This document shows, piece by piece, positions 33,366 to 46,045 of a stretch of DNA of 64,000 nucleotides. The translations under genes were made by a program, and so were the position numbers. The first letter of the stretch is position 1, and the number at the start of each line of letters is the position of its first letter. Origin of the DNA: Phytophthora sp. 'mugwort' (Eukaryota; Oomycota; Peronosporomycetes; Peronosporales; Peronosporaceae). The stretch covers positions 2,542,001-2,606,000 of the forward strand of contig JAUCEF010000016.1 in the NCBI GenBank assembly GCA_033558025.1, written 5' to 3'. The notes beneath the pieces are model-generated. The model ran no database searches and had not been told where the DNA came from. It saw nothing but the letters and a program-made list of their open reading frames with translations.

Positions 33366-33702
33366 TGTTCCGATCTCAGTTCCGCCACGCAACTCTTGAG
33401 CAGAGTACAAGACAAGGAACTGTGTACAGTAAAACACCAACTTCCTATTCCTACTTAGTTGCTCAGCTCGCCCTTCTCCTGAGACTGCTTCTCTCCTAGA
33501 TGTCGTATTCGATACTGAGTCTGTTCATATGCAAAACTCACTGAGAGCGGCGTGGCCATCGATGCCTACTGGCGTCTTCAACTTGAAATATGCCTTGACC
33601 TCGTCTCTCGTCTGAGACGGCATGCTGTCGAACACTCTGGAAGCATCTTGTCCTAACGGTGGTTCTCGTCCTAACCGTGGCGACCAGAGCTGTATCGTAA
33701 TA
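33366..33702 (-). repeat. Copia 5' LTR
   Basis: Partner of the LTR at 27961-28305. It differs at about ten positions and by an indel of about 8 bp near the GATCTCAGTTCCG end. Confidence 0.75.
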
Positions 33703-35801
33703 TGGTCGTGGAGGCTGTAGTGCTGACGCGACGGTAGAATAGCTTTTGGTCGTGGGGGGGGGGGGAGGAAGAAGCCCTGGAGATGGACGCAACAATGGCG
33801 GATAAGGCGGTAGCGATGGAAAAGTTTTTATTGCGGGAAAAAATCACATCCAGTTCGTGAATGCCCGCGTTTGGGTAAATGCTCAAGTTAAGGTAAAGTG
33901 GCCCTCAGATTCAAGCACATCTACGAGATTGTCCGCAGGGCAAGAAATAAGCTAAAGAGCCATTATGCTGAGCTTAAAGTGATGATGCATATATGATTGT
34001 AGCTCTTCTGAAGCAGCCTCCAAATGCTTGGTGCGACATCGTTGGTATTTAGATTCTGGAATCACAAGTCAAATTACCAGCCAAAAATGATCTTGTCTCA
34101 TTTACGGCGAACGGTGCGTTGATGCGTGTTGGTTGTGAGAGTTGGTTGAATGTGGCTGGGGCTAGCCATAGCGAACAAGGATACGTGTGGGGAACGTTCA
34201 GTGTTGCTGCAATATGTGCGCCATGTGCCAGAACGATAATGTAGCGTGTTTCCATCCATCATCACGACACAGACACTGACGACTAACGAAAAAATAATAG
34301 TTCATTTTGATGCTTGTGACTATGCAGAAGTAAAATTTCAACATGAAAGTGCTTAAGCACATGTCGACGAGACGTACCTTAATGTTTTGGCGCTGTGAAC
34401 ATGTGAATTCAGCAATGATGGTTGCAGCCAATGGAAATAAAAAGGTGCCTCTTTGGCATACGGCTAAATCATCCTGGAAGTGGCGTGTTTAATGTATTGC
34501 CCCGACGCGTAGAATGGCCGTTGGCTGCGTATATATGTGTTTGGGGGAGACTTCAGCTGTGCGTCATGCGGCAAGGGCAAGCCGGAAAGAAAACGTTTTC
34601 ATTGGACTTAAAGTGCAACCGTGAATGGCTAGTTAAAGCGTATGCTCATGTGTGAGAGTCCATATCCAATGGACTCATACTCTGGGAAGCGTTACTTCGC
34701 CGGTTGTTGACGATAGCTGCCGATTTTCGACTGTTTCGGATGAAGGAGCGGCATTCTACTAGAAATTTTAACTTTATTACAAGCGCGTGAAGACGCAACT
34801 GAACGCTCAGAAGGAGGAGTATGAACATTTTATAAATCTACTTTCTTGAGGAGGTTTGTGTTGCTAGACAAATGTGGAAGAGAACGGTAACCCAACACAA
34901 ATCCACGTAGTATACACCTTCTGTGTATAATTAGCATATTAAAATCAATCTATTAATCGTGTTCTAATCTTTAGGCCAGCCTCGGATCGTGTGTAGAGAG
35001 AATCTCAATATTATCCGATTTTATTCAATTTGGTTGGCTTATGCGTGGAACTGAAAACATATATTAAAGTACTTACCCATTATGCCACGGAAAAAAATGG
35101 CAATTGCTTTAGACCACTGAAAACATATGTTAAAGTACTTACCCATGATGCCATGAAAAAAAAACTGTATTATCTTGGTTTTGGTGTGTGCAAAATCGGA
35201 AACCGTTAGATTTAGTGAATTTCTTTGATCAGTGAAAGCCGCCTTGTCATTTTGGTCTGGTATTTTGGTAACACCAACGTAGCTTCTTGATCTTTTATTT
35301 AAAAAAAATCAAGATAGAGTTGAAGTTTACCTTCGATAGCTGCCTCCTTGTCTATGTAAGTTATCGGCTTATTACAAATAGCGCATACGCAAGTATGGTA
35401 GAGTATTATAGAGACAATCATCCCAATAAGCCCGATCTAGCAGAATTTCCGGTGTAGCTATACACCAGACACCACGCGATCGCCCTGTAGAGTACACCAC
35501 TCTATCTTCTGGAATGCCAGCATATCCATTAGTTACACAAATCCCTCGATCACCGTGTGCACGCTTTTCTCGATAAAATTGTAGTTGTTTAACTTTTGAA
35601 GGGGATCAAACGTAAAGCAAATAGCTTTATTCGTGTATGTATGTTTCCTCCTGATTATCAGGAACGCGGCCCTGTGAGCTCCGACGTTAAGAAAGTATTT
35701 CAATGACGTGCATGCAACGCGGATCGCTGGCCCCGAAACCACCACGAATTCATCGCTCTTGCTCGAGCAAAGAGAACTCGCGGTAGCTTGGGTTATAATA
35801 C
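33703..35801. other. gene-poor stretch
   Basis: No recognisable gene. It contains a run of 14 G at about 33757-33770 and AT-rich sequence from 34850 to 35420. A duplicated block of about 45 bp (ACTGAAAACATATATTAAAG and following) lies at about 35050-35094 and again at 35117-35160. Confidence 0.4.
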
Positions 35802-36700
35802 TGTAGAATTGCAGATCCGGATAAGATGGAAGTTGACCGGTAGCCGGAAGATCTACGTCGCTAGCGGCAGCCATAACAGCGTCAAGGTGATGGATCCGGA
35901 CCATGCGACACGCCAGGTCTGTATATGATACGGATCCTGGATTCATCCCGTGGGGAGAGGTCTAAGTGTTAGATCCGATCAGTTTAGTGCAGACCGGGTT
36001 GAAGATCCGTAACTAAAGGGAGGTAGAGTGGAGACGGATGGCCAGGAATAGGTCAGAGATGGGATCCTGGGCTATAAGTAGTCCGTAGGATAGGTTTTGG
36101 GATGGGATCCGAAGGCTAAGGTATAAATCAGAACCGAATCTGAACTGGGAGACAGACTTGAATATAGTATAGGGGATTTCTATTGACCCCATATATAGAT
36201 CAAGTCTAAACTTTGGCGATCTTCCTGCACATGTGGCAGCCCCTGAATAGCTTGACCAGGTCACGCTCGCCCTTTGGCATCTCTTCCCCCCCTCAAGATC
36301 CCGCTATTGGAGGCGGCAAACATCGTAAAGGAACAAGGAGAACTCTGATAATGAGTAAGGACACCCTCAAGAAGGAACAACTCCGGATCCTGTATTTCTA
36401 TTACGGATCCGCAAGGACTACGCAAGAGCTCAAGACCAAACCAACATCGGATCTCGTGCGCAGGAATACCCGCGCAGATCTACCCCCTCCGAGGTCCCCA
36501 CAAGGACGTCCAAAGCCCACCAAGTGCGCATCTCGTGTCAACAAGAGAGCAGGAACAGCCCGACGATGGATACACAAGGTGAACCACTCAGCAGCAACAC
36601 GGACGTCGGAGTACCCCCCCCCCCCCCCCCTAGTCGGTGTCTCGGCGCAGTGCGTGTGAGTTGGGATCCTACTGGATTTCAGAGGATCCATTCCACCACA
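35802..36700 (+). repeat. large Gypsy 5' LTR
   Basis: 899 bp. It starts TGTAGAATTGCAGATCCGG, ends CCATTCCACCACA and is nearly identical to the right copy. A run of 18 C occurs near 36617-36634. The sequence after the LTR (tggtgcgcgtgcccgaatcg) could serve as a tRNA primer-binding site, but I cannot name the tRNA. Confidence 0.8.
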
Positions 36701-37099
36701 ATGGTGCGCGTGCCCGAATCGCTTGGCGACGCGGGATTTCACCGTGAATCCCAAGATGATGCGCTAGTGAGCAATGGATCGGGAAGTGAAGCGCCGACGA
36801 AGACTGGATCGCCGACGGCGTCGCTGAAAGAGAAATCCACGGATCGGCCGAGCCCTGAGAGGGGCCCTGCGACGGAAGAGCGGATGGTCTGACAAATCGA
36901 AAAAAGGGAGAGAAACCTTGCTTTCCTCCCCAGGTCCCTTCGGGACCCTCCGCAGGTCTTGACGCGAGTCGAAGGATCGTTCGCGAGAGCGAATCCTTCA
37001 TCCACCACCACCCCAGCGGCGTCAAGTGCCACGTCAAATAATAAGACGACGGCCGCACGGAAAAAGTTAAGGTACCAGGCTCAGACAGCGGGGATCGTG

Positions 37100-39042
37100 C
37101 TGTATTGAAGTCACGATTTAAGCTGGAGTCGGCGTACGTGCGCACAGAGCTGAACGACTTCCTGCGCAAGGACTCAGTGATGCGGATCCTGCAGCTGAAG
37201 CAGTTCGGATTCCTCACCGGACCTGTGTCGCCTCCGTCGTCAACCACAAACAAACTGGACGCCGCGATGAATCTGAGCTGAAGATGCTGGAAGAGGCCGG
37301 CATTACGGCAGGAGCGTTCGACGCTGACGACCTGTTCCAGCTGGACGCCAACACGATCCGGATCTCGGCCGCGTCGCTCTTTAACTTGCTGAAGACCCTC
37401 GTGGGCGAGCGATCGGCGGCTGCAGCGCCCGAGACCAATACCGAGCACAGCTCGAGGCTAAGGTCGGATACGCCTCGTCGCCCGAGTCCAAGGCGGCGTA
37501 CACCAGGTCCCCAGAGTACCACACATGATCATCGCAGTACGCGTCGGCTACGTCAGAAGTCGGATTCAGCAGCTCATCGGAGCCACGACGGATGTCGCTC
37601 GGGCCAGCCAATGCCGCGATGATGCAGTCACGTTCTGCGAGGACTCTTGCAGATAAGATCCCGTCTCCGCGTCCGGAGAGACCGTCGCAAGCCCGGATCC
37701 GGTCAGCGGGTCAGGCTCAGGAACCGATGAGCGGTCTGGAGACGTACTTCCAAGCGGCTACAGCACGTTCCTGAGCGAACGTCAAGAGGCCCGGGCTCCA
37801 CGACCGGCTCCGTCCCCGCTCGTTTCGGGATCGCAGGACGTCGACATGGAATCAGTGGGATCGCAAGATCACCACCCCGAGAAATGAGAGTATGATCCGG
37901 ATGATCTCGACATTGGATCCACGATACGTACGGCTGCGACAGCTGCAGCAGTCGTTTCGACTGGATCATTGACGGTTCGACGCGTCAAGATATCGGCCAC
38001 CTCGGATCTGAAGGAATTCACAGGCAAGGATCATGACAAAGAGCGTGCACAAGGGTGGATCAGCAAGTCAAGTCTGCATTCACGAGGGAGTAAGCTACAG
38101 ACAAAGAGAAATGCCTTACATTCGCGGATCTGCTTACCGGACCCGCGAGGAAGAGATACAGACAGCTGAGCTGATCCACGCGGTCGAAGTGGAGTGACTT
38201 GATCAAGCGTTTCAAGACGCAGAACTGCGGATTGGTAGTCTCAGTACCATGGCAAAACTACCACGCGCGCAAGCGCGCAGAGGAGACGCCGCTGGAGTAT
38301 CTGCACCGCCTCAACGTTGCAGGAATGCGCGCGAGGCTGAAGAAGATCAAGGACGGCAACACGAAGGCCCGTCGCGCGCAAGTGGAACACTTCATCGAGA
38401 CTCTGCGAAACCAGGATTCTGCGGATCAGCTCACACTGCTTGACGGACGCAGATCTGCTGGACAACGTGGTGCGCGCGCGAGCGCGCGAAGTTGCGCCAG
38501 AAGAAGTCGACCGGATCCGGCAAGTACCGATCCAAGCCGAGTCCTGCGTCACCAACGGCACCAGCCCGTGTTGTACGCGGTATCAAGATACCTGATTCCG
38601 GATCCGAGTTCGGATCGGACTCTGAGTAGTCAAGATCCGAAGGTGAACTGCACCGAGCGTACGTGGCGGCGGCGAGTGACCAGTCTCAGGCAGTTGCAGC
38701 AGCGGATCCGCCAAGAGTACCGGATCCTGGGCGCTCAAACGATGGACCAGAGGATCCTCGACATCAGGGTCGGTGCCCGCGTTTCGGCAGAGATGGCCGG
38801 AGGCGATGCTCGCACTGGGGGCCGCGCAAGCACACGGAGCTTGGGTATTGGAAGCGCCAGATCTGCCAGAAGTGCGGCAAAAGAGGACATCGTCAGATCG
38901 GTGTTTCTTCGTATGTCGTGGCCGTGGTGAACTCCGATCACGGCAAGTGCCAGATGGAAGAGTTCTACAACCTCATCCGTCAGTGGTTCGACCCCAGCAA
39001 GTATCCGGGACTATTACCTGTGGCGGCTGAGATGTTAAATTA
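37100..39042 (+). pseudogene. Gypsy gag relic with zinc knuckle
   Basis: Frames shift repeatedly. 37284-37440 reads EEAGITAGAFDADDLFQLDA. 38199-38420 reads NYHARKRAEETPLEYLHRLN and continues as a long helical segment typical of this gag type. 38450-38540 in another frame reads LDNVVRARAREVAPEEVDRI. Near 38857-38890 a CQKCGKRGH zinc-knuckle-like motif is followed by DHGKCQMEEFYNLIRQWFDP. Spacing and order fit a Ty3/gypsy capsid and nucleocapsid. Confidence 0.65.
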
Positions 39043-39299
39043 GGATGCTCGCCGGTTTTGAACCCGATACGAGACGAACGTTCTAGCTCATTCATCTATG
39101 CATTCGTGGAGAAAAGCCGAAGGATCAGGTTAGCGGACCGCGAACTGATCTATTTGGTAATACATATGAACTTCATAAGAAACGTACGGCTGCGGTTGCA
39201 AGTCTTCGACCTGTTGACGACTACCAACGATCCGAGGTTACGGTGACTTTGAATCTGCGGCCCGTCGAATCCCGCGGATACTGGAAGTGACATAGTCTC

Positions 39300-41082
39300 C
39301 GGCAAGCACTTCAAGCAGGCGAAAGCGAACAGCAAGATCAACAACGTCAAGGTTGTAGCGCTTCTTGACTCAGGATCCGAGGTGTCGATCATCGACGCCA
39401 CCTTTGCTCGTAAGGTAGTATGCCATATCGACACAAGTCAGAGTCAAGATTACCTCGGAATTGGTGAAAAGCTGTATGTCGCGGAAGGACGCACACGGAT
39501 CAAGCTTATCTTGGCGGGATCCTTGGTGTACTTCTACGACGTCGGGGTGGGAAACGATCTGCCGCCGGACTACCAAACTATCCTTGGTATGGACTTCATG
39601 GTCCCGGCTGGATCTCGGCGACGGATCCATGTGCCTTCCGGACGAGGTGCGAGTCATGTTGCAGGGGCGCCGCCAGATCTTCAACGACAGAGCCCGCCCG
39701 GTGTTCATGGGCGAGCATCTGACGGTGGGGGTCGCAGAATCCATGGGGCTCCCGCTGCGGATCCGTGTGTCTGACAATGAAAAGCTGTGGTTAGTCCGCG
39801 GTATGCGCTCTGGGTGCCCACCCTAGTTAAAGACCCAGGCAGGATCCGCTACATGCATCTCACGAACCTGGGCGCACGAAGCTAATCTTGAACAGGGACG
39901 TACAGATCGGAAAATGGCTGGTCGGGGATCATATTCCTCGCCAGCCAGGCTTCGTTTCTGTAGGGTCCCGGCGCTACGCCGAGTGGCAAACCCGGGCGTG
40001 GGAAGCCACTACGGATGCGGCATCCGCCGTAGCAGCGGCGCCGTGATCGCCGGGCCTGGAGCCCCCGGTTGACCGGGTAGAGTTCGACCCGCCGCTTAGG
40101 ATCCGGCCGCGACCGAAGGCAACTGAATCCGCAGGAAGTAGACGAGCGCCAAGAGGCGTACATCCAAGATCGACTCGGACAATGAGCCTCGCTGCTATCG
40201 CCCTGGACGTTGGAGATCACCAAGAGCACGAAAGGCGAGGATAAGATCTTGGGATCGCTGGCTGTGCGTGTAACGCCACGATCGATAATGGATCTGGCAC
40301 TGGTAGCAATTGCACCGCGGAAAGAGCCCCGACGGGCAACACAGACTCCGATCCCTACAGTGAAGCCGGACGAGGAACTCCTGATCGCTAGTTTCGACGG
40401 ATCCGCCAGAGTCAAACGCGGTGGAGGCGCCTTTAGCGCTATCGTGTGGAAGTTGCCGGAGTGGACGGTGGTCAAGGCGGAGTCAGTATGGGCCAAGGAT
40501 ATGACGGTCAACGAGTCGGAATACGGTGGACTGTTGTCCTGCTTTGATCTGCTAGAAGGACCGGATCGAGGACGTTTGGTGATCTGTGCGGACTTTAATT
40601 TGGTGATCCGACAGATGAAGGGCGACATCGACTTCAAAGCTCCCGCGTTGACGTTGTTGCGGCAGAGGGCTCTACACCGTCTGAGAGCCTGGCCGGATCA
40701 CGACCTGCGTCATATCAAGCGAGCATGGAACGCCAGCGCAAATAGTCTGGCGAGTGCAGCGTTCCAGCGGGAAGCAGGTACAAAAGAAGTGACGGAAAAC
40801 CAGGCGCGAAAGGATCTCGTGACGCTGAATCGACTACACGAGATGCTGTCCACATATGTCGAAGATACTACGCTTCGCACCGCAGCCATGGCACCTAGAT
40901 CCCACAGGAAGGTCACCAGCCCCAGCGTGCTGCACGAAGAGGCGATCCGCCAGCTGAGAGTGGATCAGATCCGACAAGCTCAGGACGAAGAGAAGTGGAT
41001 CATGAACCTCAAGAAGTACCTTCAACCCGAGAGAAAGATCTGGAAAAAACGAAGCTCGGGTGTGCAGCAACTTGGCTGCTGA
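39300..41082 (+). pseudogene. Gypsy protease and RNase H, reverse transcriptase missing
   Basis: The protease is visible as VVALLDSGSEVSIIDATFAR (catalytic DSG at about 39369). After PGFVSVGSRRYAEW (near 39950) the sequence passes in about 250 bp to an RNase H-like domain (40210-41082) with SFDGSARVKRGGGAF, ESEYGGLL and ICADFNLV. Its last acidic position reads WNASANSLA where a DSLA form is expected from the family. A normal element would have some 1.5 kb of reverse transcriptase here, and none of its motifs is present. The RNase H reading frame itself is intact for 290 codons. Confidence 0.65.
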
Positions 41083-42549
41083 CTATGAGATTGGCGAACA
41101 GGACCTACTCTACTACTTCCCGCCGTATGCGAAGGCGGAGGAAGAGAAAGACGGGTTGCTTCGTCTGGTTGTGCCCACGACGATGCACCAGGATCTGCTG
41201 CATCACTACTACGTCAGTCTGGAGGGCGGTCATCAGGGAATCAGCCGGACATATCAGCGGATCTGGGATCACTTCTATTGGCGTGGACTCTTCAGGAGCG
41301 TACAGCGGTTCGTAGGTGAATGCGTGGATTGCGTAACCGGCAAGGGGCGACCGATCATACGCAGTGAGTCACCCGGTAATATCCAAGCCACCTACCCTTT
41401 TCCAGGTCATAGCGATGGATCACATCCCCTCGCTGCTCAAGTCGTACAAGGGCCACACGCAACTCCTAATCTGGGTGGATCTGTTCACCGGTTACGTCAT
41501 TGCCAAGGCGAGTGCTCCCGGACAGCTCAAACGATCGCGGAATCCTACGAGGAATGTGTGTTCCGACGCTTTGGTGCGAGCGAGGTCATCCAGCATGACT
41601 GGGAGCCTGGATTCATGTCTAACGTCTTCAAGGCGTTCAATCGGATTCTGGGACAGAGAGCCACCATGGCTTATAGGTTTGGGACTGCGGAGCGCATGGT
41701 GCAGACGGTGACGAGATTCATCAAGATGTATGTCGAGGACGAGAACCAGCGCGACTGGGACGAGTATGCAGAGCGCCTGACGTTCGCTGTCAACATGACA
41801 CACGATCGGATCCAGGGTGACACCCCGTTTTACCTTACGCACGGTTGGGATCCACGCACAACGCTAGAGGCAACTCTCCCGCTAAGCAGCACGAGACGCC
41901 GAGATCGGGATCCACGCTGGAGGTGGTACCGGAGTCACCGGCAAGCGAGAGCGAACGTGAAGGAGATGCTTAAGAAGGCTATTACAGATCGGGCCGAACG
42001 CCGCAATGACAACGTGGATCCGCATCGGATCGAGTCCGGCACCCGAGGGGTGGCTATATTTAGATCGAGTCAAGGAAGGATACGCGCGGAAGCTAACGCA
42101 TATGTTGCATGGCCCCTTTCGAGTGTTGGAGATGGTGCAACCTTTCGCTGCTCGACTGGAGACAGCCGGAACAGACTATCACATTTTCCGGTGGTGCATG
42201 TGTCTCAGTTGAAGCCCATGAGAGCATTCCCGGATCGACCAACGACACGCTTGGCGGTCGATGAGACGAATCGTCTAGACTTCGACGGGCCGATGTTGCC
42301 TGAACACAGCTGGGATCGAGAGCTAGAAGAAGGGGGTACGAAGTCGAGACGATCAGCGACATCAGGTCGGGCCGTCGAACCCTCTATGTACGATCATTGC
42401 ACGAGTTCAAGGTACACTGGCGAGGCTACGACGAGCCCACCTGTGTTGACGAGGCGAATCTGAACTGTGGGGCGCTGTTGCGTGAGGTCCTGCAGGATCG
42501 GGCCAATATGAGCCGTTTCCAGGCGATACAGTCGCACGAGGAAGCTTAA
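41060..42549 (+). pseudogene. Gypsy integrase with C-terminal chromodomain
   Basis: The HHCC-type zinc domain is visible as HHYYVSLEGGHQGISRTYQR then CVDCVTGKG. The core contains VIAMDHIPSLLKSYKG then LIWVDLFTGY (first Asp, frame-shifted, near 41410-41500), VIQHDWEPGFMS (second Asp) and GTAERMVQTVTRF (Glu). A small deletion removes residues before GTAER. The tail ends in a chromodomain with SLHEFKVHWRGYDEP (near 42390-42440), where the following Trp is Cys, then a stop at 42547-42549. It is broken by at least two frame shifts. Confidence 0.75.
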
Positions 42550-42815
42550 GTGGTGGAAGCCACAGCAGCAAACTGGTTGCTGCAGGTGGTACCGAGGTTG
42601 AAGGCTTGCAGGAAGGCTGCAGCTGAGAAGGAAGAGGATTCACGTTCACTATTTGGTGGTGGACGTGACGAAGTTGACAGAAGCTCTGCGGGAAGGCTGT
42701 GAGAGAAGATGGAGGAGGGTTACCGCCTGGCGAGTTGGTCGCCACGGCGGATGAAGCAAGAGAGGCGATGCATGGAGGCTGCATGCCTAAGATGGAAAGG
42801 AGATGGAGTGTACAT

Positions 42816-42879
42816 TAGCGAGCTTAGTTATTTCACCAGATCAGGAGATTCAGATCTGGTGAAATAACTAAGCTCGCTA
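42816..42879. repeat. perfect 27 bp inverted repeat (hairpin)
   Basis: Arms 42816-42842 and 42853-42879 are exact reverse complements around the 10 base loop aggagattca. It sits between the integrase stop and the antisense ORF. Possible roles are an RNA hairpin at the end of one or both opposed transcripts, or a fold-back replication scar. Confidence 0.85.
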
Positions 42880-43051
42880 TAAGGATCTCGGATCCGAAGG
42901 ATATCGGACCGACGATGAACGGAGGATCTGAGAACGATCAAGGTACGGCATACGCAAGACAAATTAGCCGAAGCAAGACTGGTCCCTTGAATGGATTCCG
43001 ACATGCAAGATGAATCACTACTGCTACTAAGCTAATGGGGTATGACGTAGA

Positions 43052-46045
43052 CTACTCATGATCCGGAGCGAACGGAGAAAACTCATGCGGAGCCGGCCGA
43101 TCTGGCGAGACGGATAGGAAGTCGGATCCGTGTGAATGTGATTGCGCCGGGGGGGGCCTCCTGTCACAGTCCGCGAGAGCCGGGATCAGAACTTGGGGCG
43201 GATCCCGTCCATCTGCGATCGCCTCGCGCCCGGAGAACCACGCCATGTCTTCGGACTGCAAGGAAAAGTGCAAGAACGCCGGATCTAACAGCAGGTCCAG
43301 GTCGCAACAGCCCGTCTGGCGAGCCTTTTCGAAAATCTGTCCTTGCCGAGTCCGGAACTTGGTGCGAGCTCCGATTCTTGCGTCCACGGTAGAAGGACGC
43401 GAACCACGCGTGTGCATCGCGCTCGGACTTGGGGATCGTGAAGGAGTGCGTAGCTTCCCTGTTGGCCTGACGGTGATCATCCTCGTAGGCGCGGTAGCTC
43501 GTGGCAAGCACTACCACCTCGGCGGATCTGGCTGGATCAAAAATCAGCGGCCCCAAGACTGGTACGTCAAGGTCCTTCCACGGCTCCTCCCTGTACAGCG
43601 CCAGGATGTTCTCCTTCGTGAGCAAGCCCGGAGCGTAACGCGAAGGATTCAGTTGCCCTACACGACTGATACGCTCAGGAAACATCCATCCAGCCGGGAG
43701 CACCCGGTTGTCGATCTGGATCCGGGGCGTGAGGGTAGCGAGGGTAAGCACACTAATCTGGGAAGGATCCCAAGGTGCTACTTCTTCCGCGATCACGACC
43801 CGCGGCTGATGGAAGCCAGGGAGAAAGCCTACTACCCTCAGAACCGAACGGCTGGAAAGCGGGATCCGTGGCGGGTGTAACAGCGGAAGGGGTCGGATCG
43901 GGTGTACCGGCCGCCTGAGTCGCACCTTCCACCGCTTCGGCAGAGTTCGAATCTTGGTCGACCACGATGGGCCTAGCTTGAGGCCCCTCGCCACCGGTGA
44001 TCTCCGCGGAAAAACTACGTCGATAAGCGCCGGATCGGGATCGCGCCAGAGCCATCTGTAGTTCGTTGTCGTCGGTGTCGGCGGAAAAACTACGTCGATA
44101 AGCGCCGGATCGGGATCGCGCCAGAGACATCTGTAGTTCGTCGTCGTCGGTGTCGTCGAAGATCGCATCCGAGTCGACGAGCTCGGCGTTGGATCCACTA
44201 CAGTGGGAGCTGGAACCGGGATCGGTGCTAGATCCAGATCCTGTGCCTGGGAACTCGTAGTCCCCATCACCGACCTCAGCCGCGGCGTCAACAACGAGAT
44301 CCAAGGAAGATCCTGGTTGGACTGAAGGCACTTTCGAGGCCGATCCGGAGGCAGTTGCGCCATCCACCGAAGGGAAGGAGAACGAGACACTTTCTTCGGC
44401 GGGCTCGGATCCCCGTGGCAAGGAGAGACGGGTGGACTCAAAGGCCTCTTGGAAGAAGCCTGGTAACAGCGAGCCACGGAATTAGACCGACCGCTACGTG
44501 CAACCGACGAGCTCCGCATGGCGGCCGAGGCGATCGACGATAATTTGTCGAGAGCGCTATCCCGCTCCATGACGGCCGAATCGTGCTTGTCGAGGAGGCC
44601 TTGGTGATCTTGCGACATAAGCTCATGCTGACCGCGGAGTCGATCGAGATCTTGGCGGACCAGCTGGTTATGCTTGCTGCGTGTCGGAGATCTGCTCAAG
44701 GAGATCTCTCTGGGCCTTGAAATATATCTTCCTCTCCTGCATAGCATTGTCGAGATCCAGGCGCGCCTGATCGCGTTCGCTGGTGGGTGAGCTGAGTCAC
44801 TTGGGCCGCCGCAGACTCCAGATCTCACCGAACTTGAGCACCGGCGCAGGTCTTGGTGTTCGCGCGAGTCACTTGACTCTGGGTCCTCTTGAGTTCCTGA
44901 GCGATCGTGTCGCGAGCAGCTTCGAGTGTCTTGTGGACCACGCGGAGATTACGGAGTTGGTCTTGCGTCTGGTGCAGCGAATCTTACGGCACGCGCGTGA
45001 TCTCGGTAAGCTGCCCCCAGCGAGCGGTTCAGGCGCTCGATATCTTCCCGGGCAGCATCTAGCTTTCCCACTATGATGATGCACCCTGTGAAGATCCGCA
45101 TGGCGACGCTCAGCCTTGTCAAGAAAACCCTCTAGCTCGAGGATCCGCTCACCTCGGACGTGCAGCTCGGTTCGTGCAACATGCAGATCTGCTGCGGGGA
45201 CCGATCCGTCGAGCCGCCGGTGCAATTGGTGCAGCTCTCCTGCAGTCGCTGGGATTCAATTCCAGATCACGGACATGCTGCTTCCGCTGCTCATGGCTGC
45301 GCTGAAGGTCCGCTTGGTCCTTCTGAAGGCGAAAGAGACATCTGAACGCCGTGTCACGCTTGGATCGAGCGGTTTGACACTGCTGCTCGAGGTCTGTGGA
45401 TCGCTGCCTCAGCCCGGCCGCTTCACCCCGCAGATCCTACAGATCCTGCGCAAGGGAAGGGTAGCCCTGGACGGATCGGCTGGCGCGGCACTGCCATGGT
45501 CGGACAAGCGACGCTTCAGACCGAGGGCATAGTCTTGCAGGCGGGTGTACGCCTCCGCGCTGGTTTCTTCTAGCAAGGCGTAGCGCGCCAGCAGATCGCC
45601 GAAACCCTGGACCTCCACGCGGAGACGGTCAGCTTCTTGGCGCGTTTCGGCTTCAAGCTGCGTGACTTGACGAAGTCGCCCCTGGATAATGTCGTAGCGG
45701 TGCTGGACGAAGTCCACGAACGAGCGCGCAGTCGTTCAGTTGGGCTTGGCCAACGTGTTGAGTTCTTCGTTGTGGCGACGCGCAGCAACCAGATCCCGCA
45801 GAGCTTGCTGATGCTTTGCCAACAGCTCGTCATAGGCACCAACGAATGTGTGGATCGACGTTGCCGCGACTCGCAGCGGATCTAGATCCAGCACCATCGG
45901 AGTCGCCGCCGCTAAAGGATCCAACGTCGCGTGATCACAGTGCGCACATGGAGGAGGGGCGTCCGGAGACAAAGCTTGCCCAGCGAATACGGCAGCGCGA
46001 GGCTTGGCGTCAATGTCAGGGAGGGGCGTGGTGGGCAGACGACAT
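43052..46045 (-). pseudogene. antisense gag-like ORF of the large Gypsy element
   Basis: Reads against pol, from about ATG 46045 toward 43052, with several frame changes. The N-terminal part has long heptad-type helices (GAYDELLAKHQQALRDLVAA, then VTQLEAETRQEADRLRVEVQ), so a coiled coil is likely. Then comes a Ser/Arg/Pro-rich part, a 25-residue tandem repeat (DDDELQMSLARSRSGAYRRS and its copy) and a C-terminal part with PSRYAPGLLTKENILALY, VPVLGPLIFDPARSAEVVVL and QTGCCDLDLLLDPAFLHFS. An uninterrupted 554-codon frame spans 44828-43164. The general position and some C-terminal patterns match the antisense ORF of the palindromic Gypsy. Function unknown. Confidence 0.5.
44006..44155 (-). repeat. 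75 bp tandem duplication inside the antisense ORF
   Basis: Units 44006-44080 and 44081-44155 differ at two positions. Being 75 bp it keeps the minus-strand frame and adds a 25-residue repeat to the predicted protein. Confidence 0.85.

Larger units (their letters stand above)
27961..33702 (-). mobile_element. Copia LTR retrotransposon
   Basis: Two direct LTRs (27961-28305 and 33366-33702) bound a minus-strand Copia with the order gag, protease, integrase, reverse transcriptase, RNase H. LTR identity is roughly 97 percent by eye, apart from a small indel. Possible target duplication: TGGGC at the left and TGGTC at the right, one mismatch. The coding region is broken in many places and several catalytic motifs are mutated. 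Confidence 0.8.

Noticed and set aside
36669..37448. 259-codon minus-strand ORF after the 5' LTR
   Set aside because: No motif. It lies in the gag leader, where the plus strand shows gag-like segments further on.
39882..40637. 251-codon minus-strand ORF
   Set aside because: It overlaps the RNase H domain, which is clearly coded on the plus strand.
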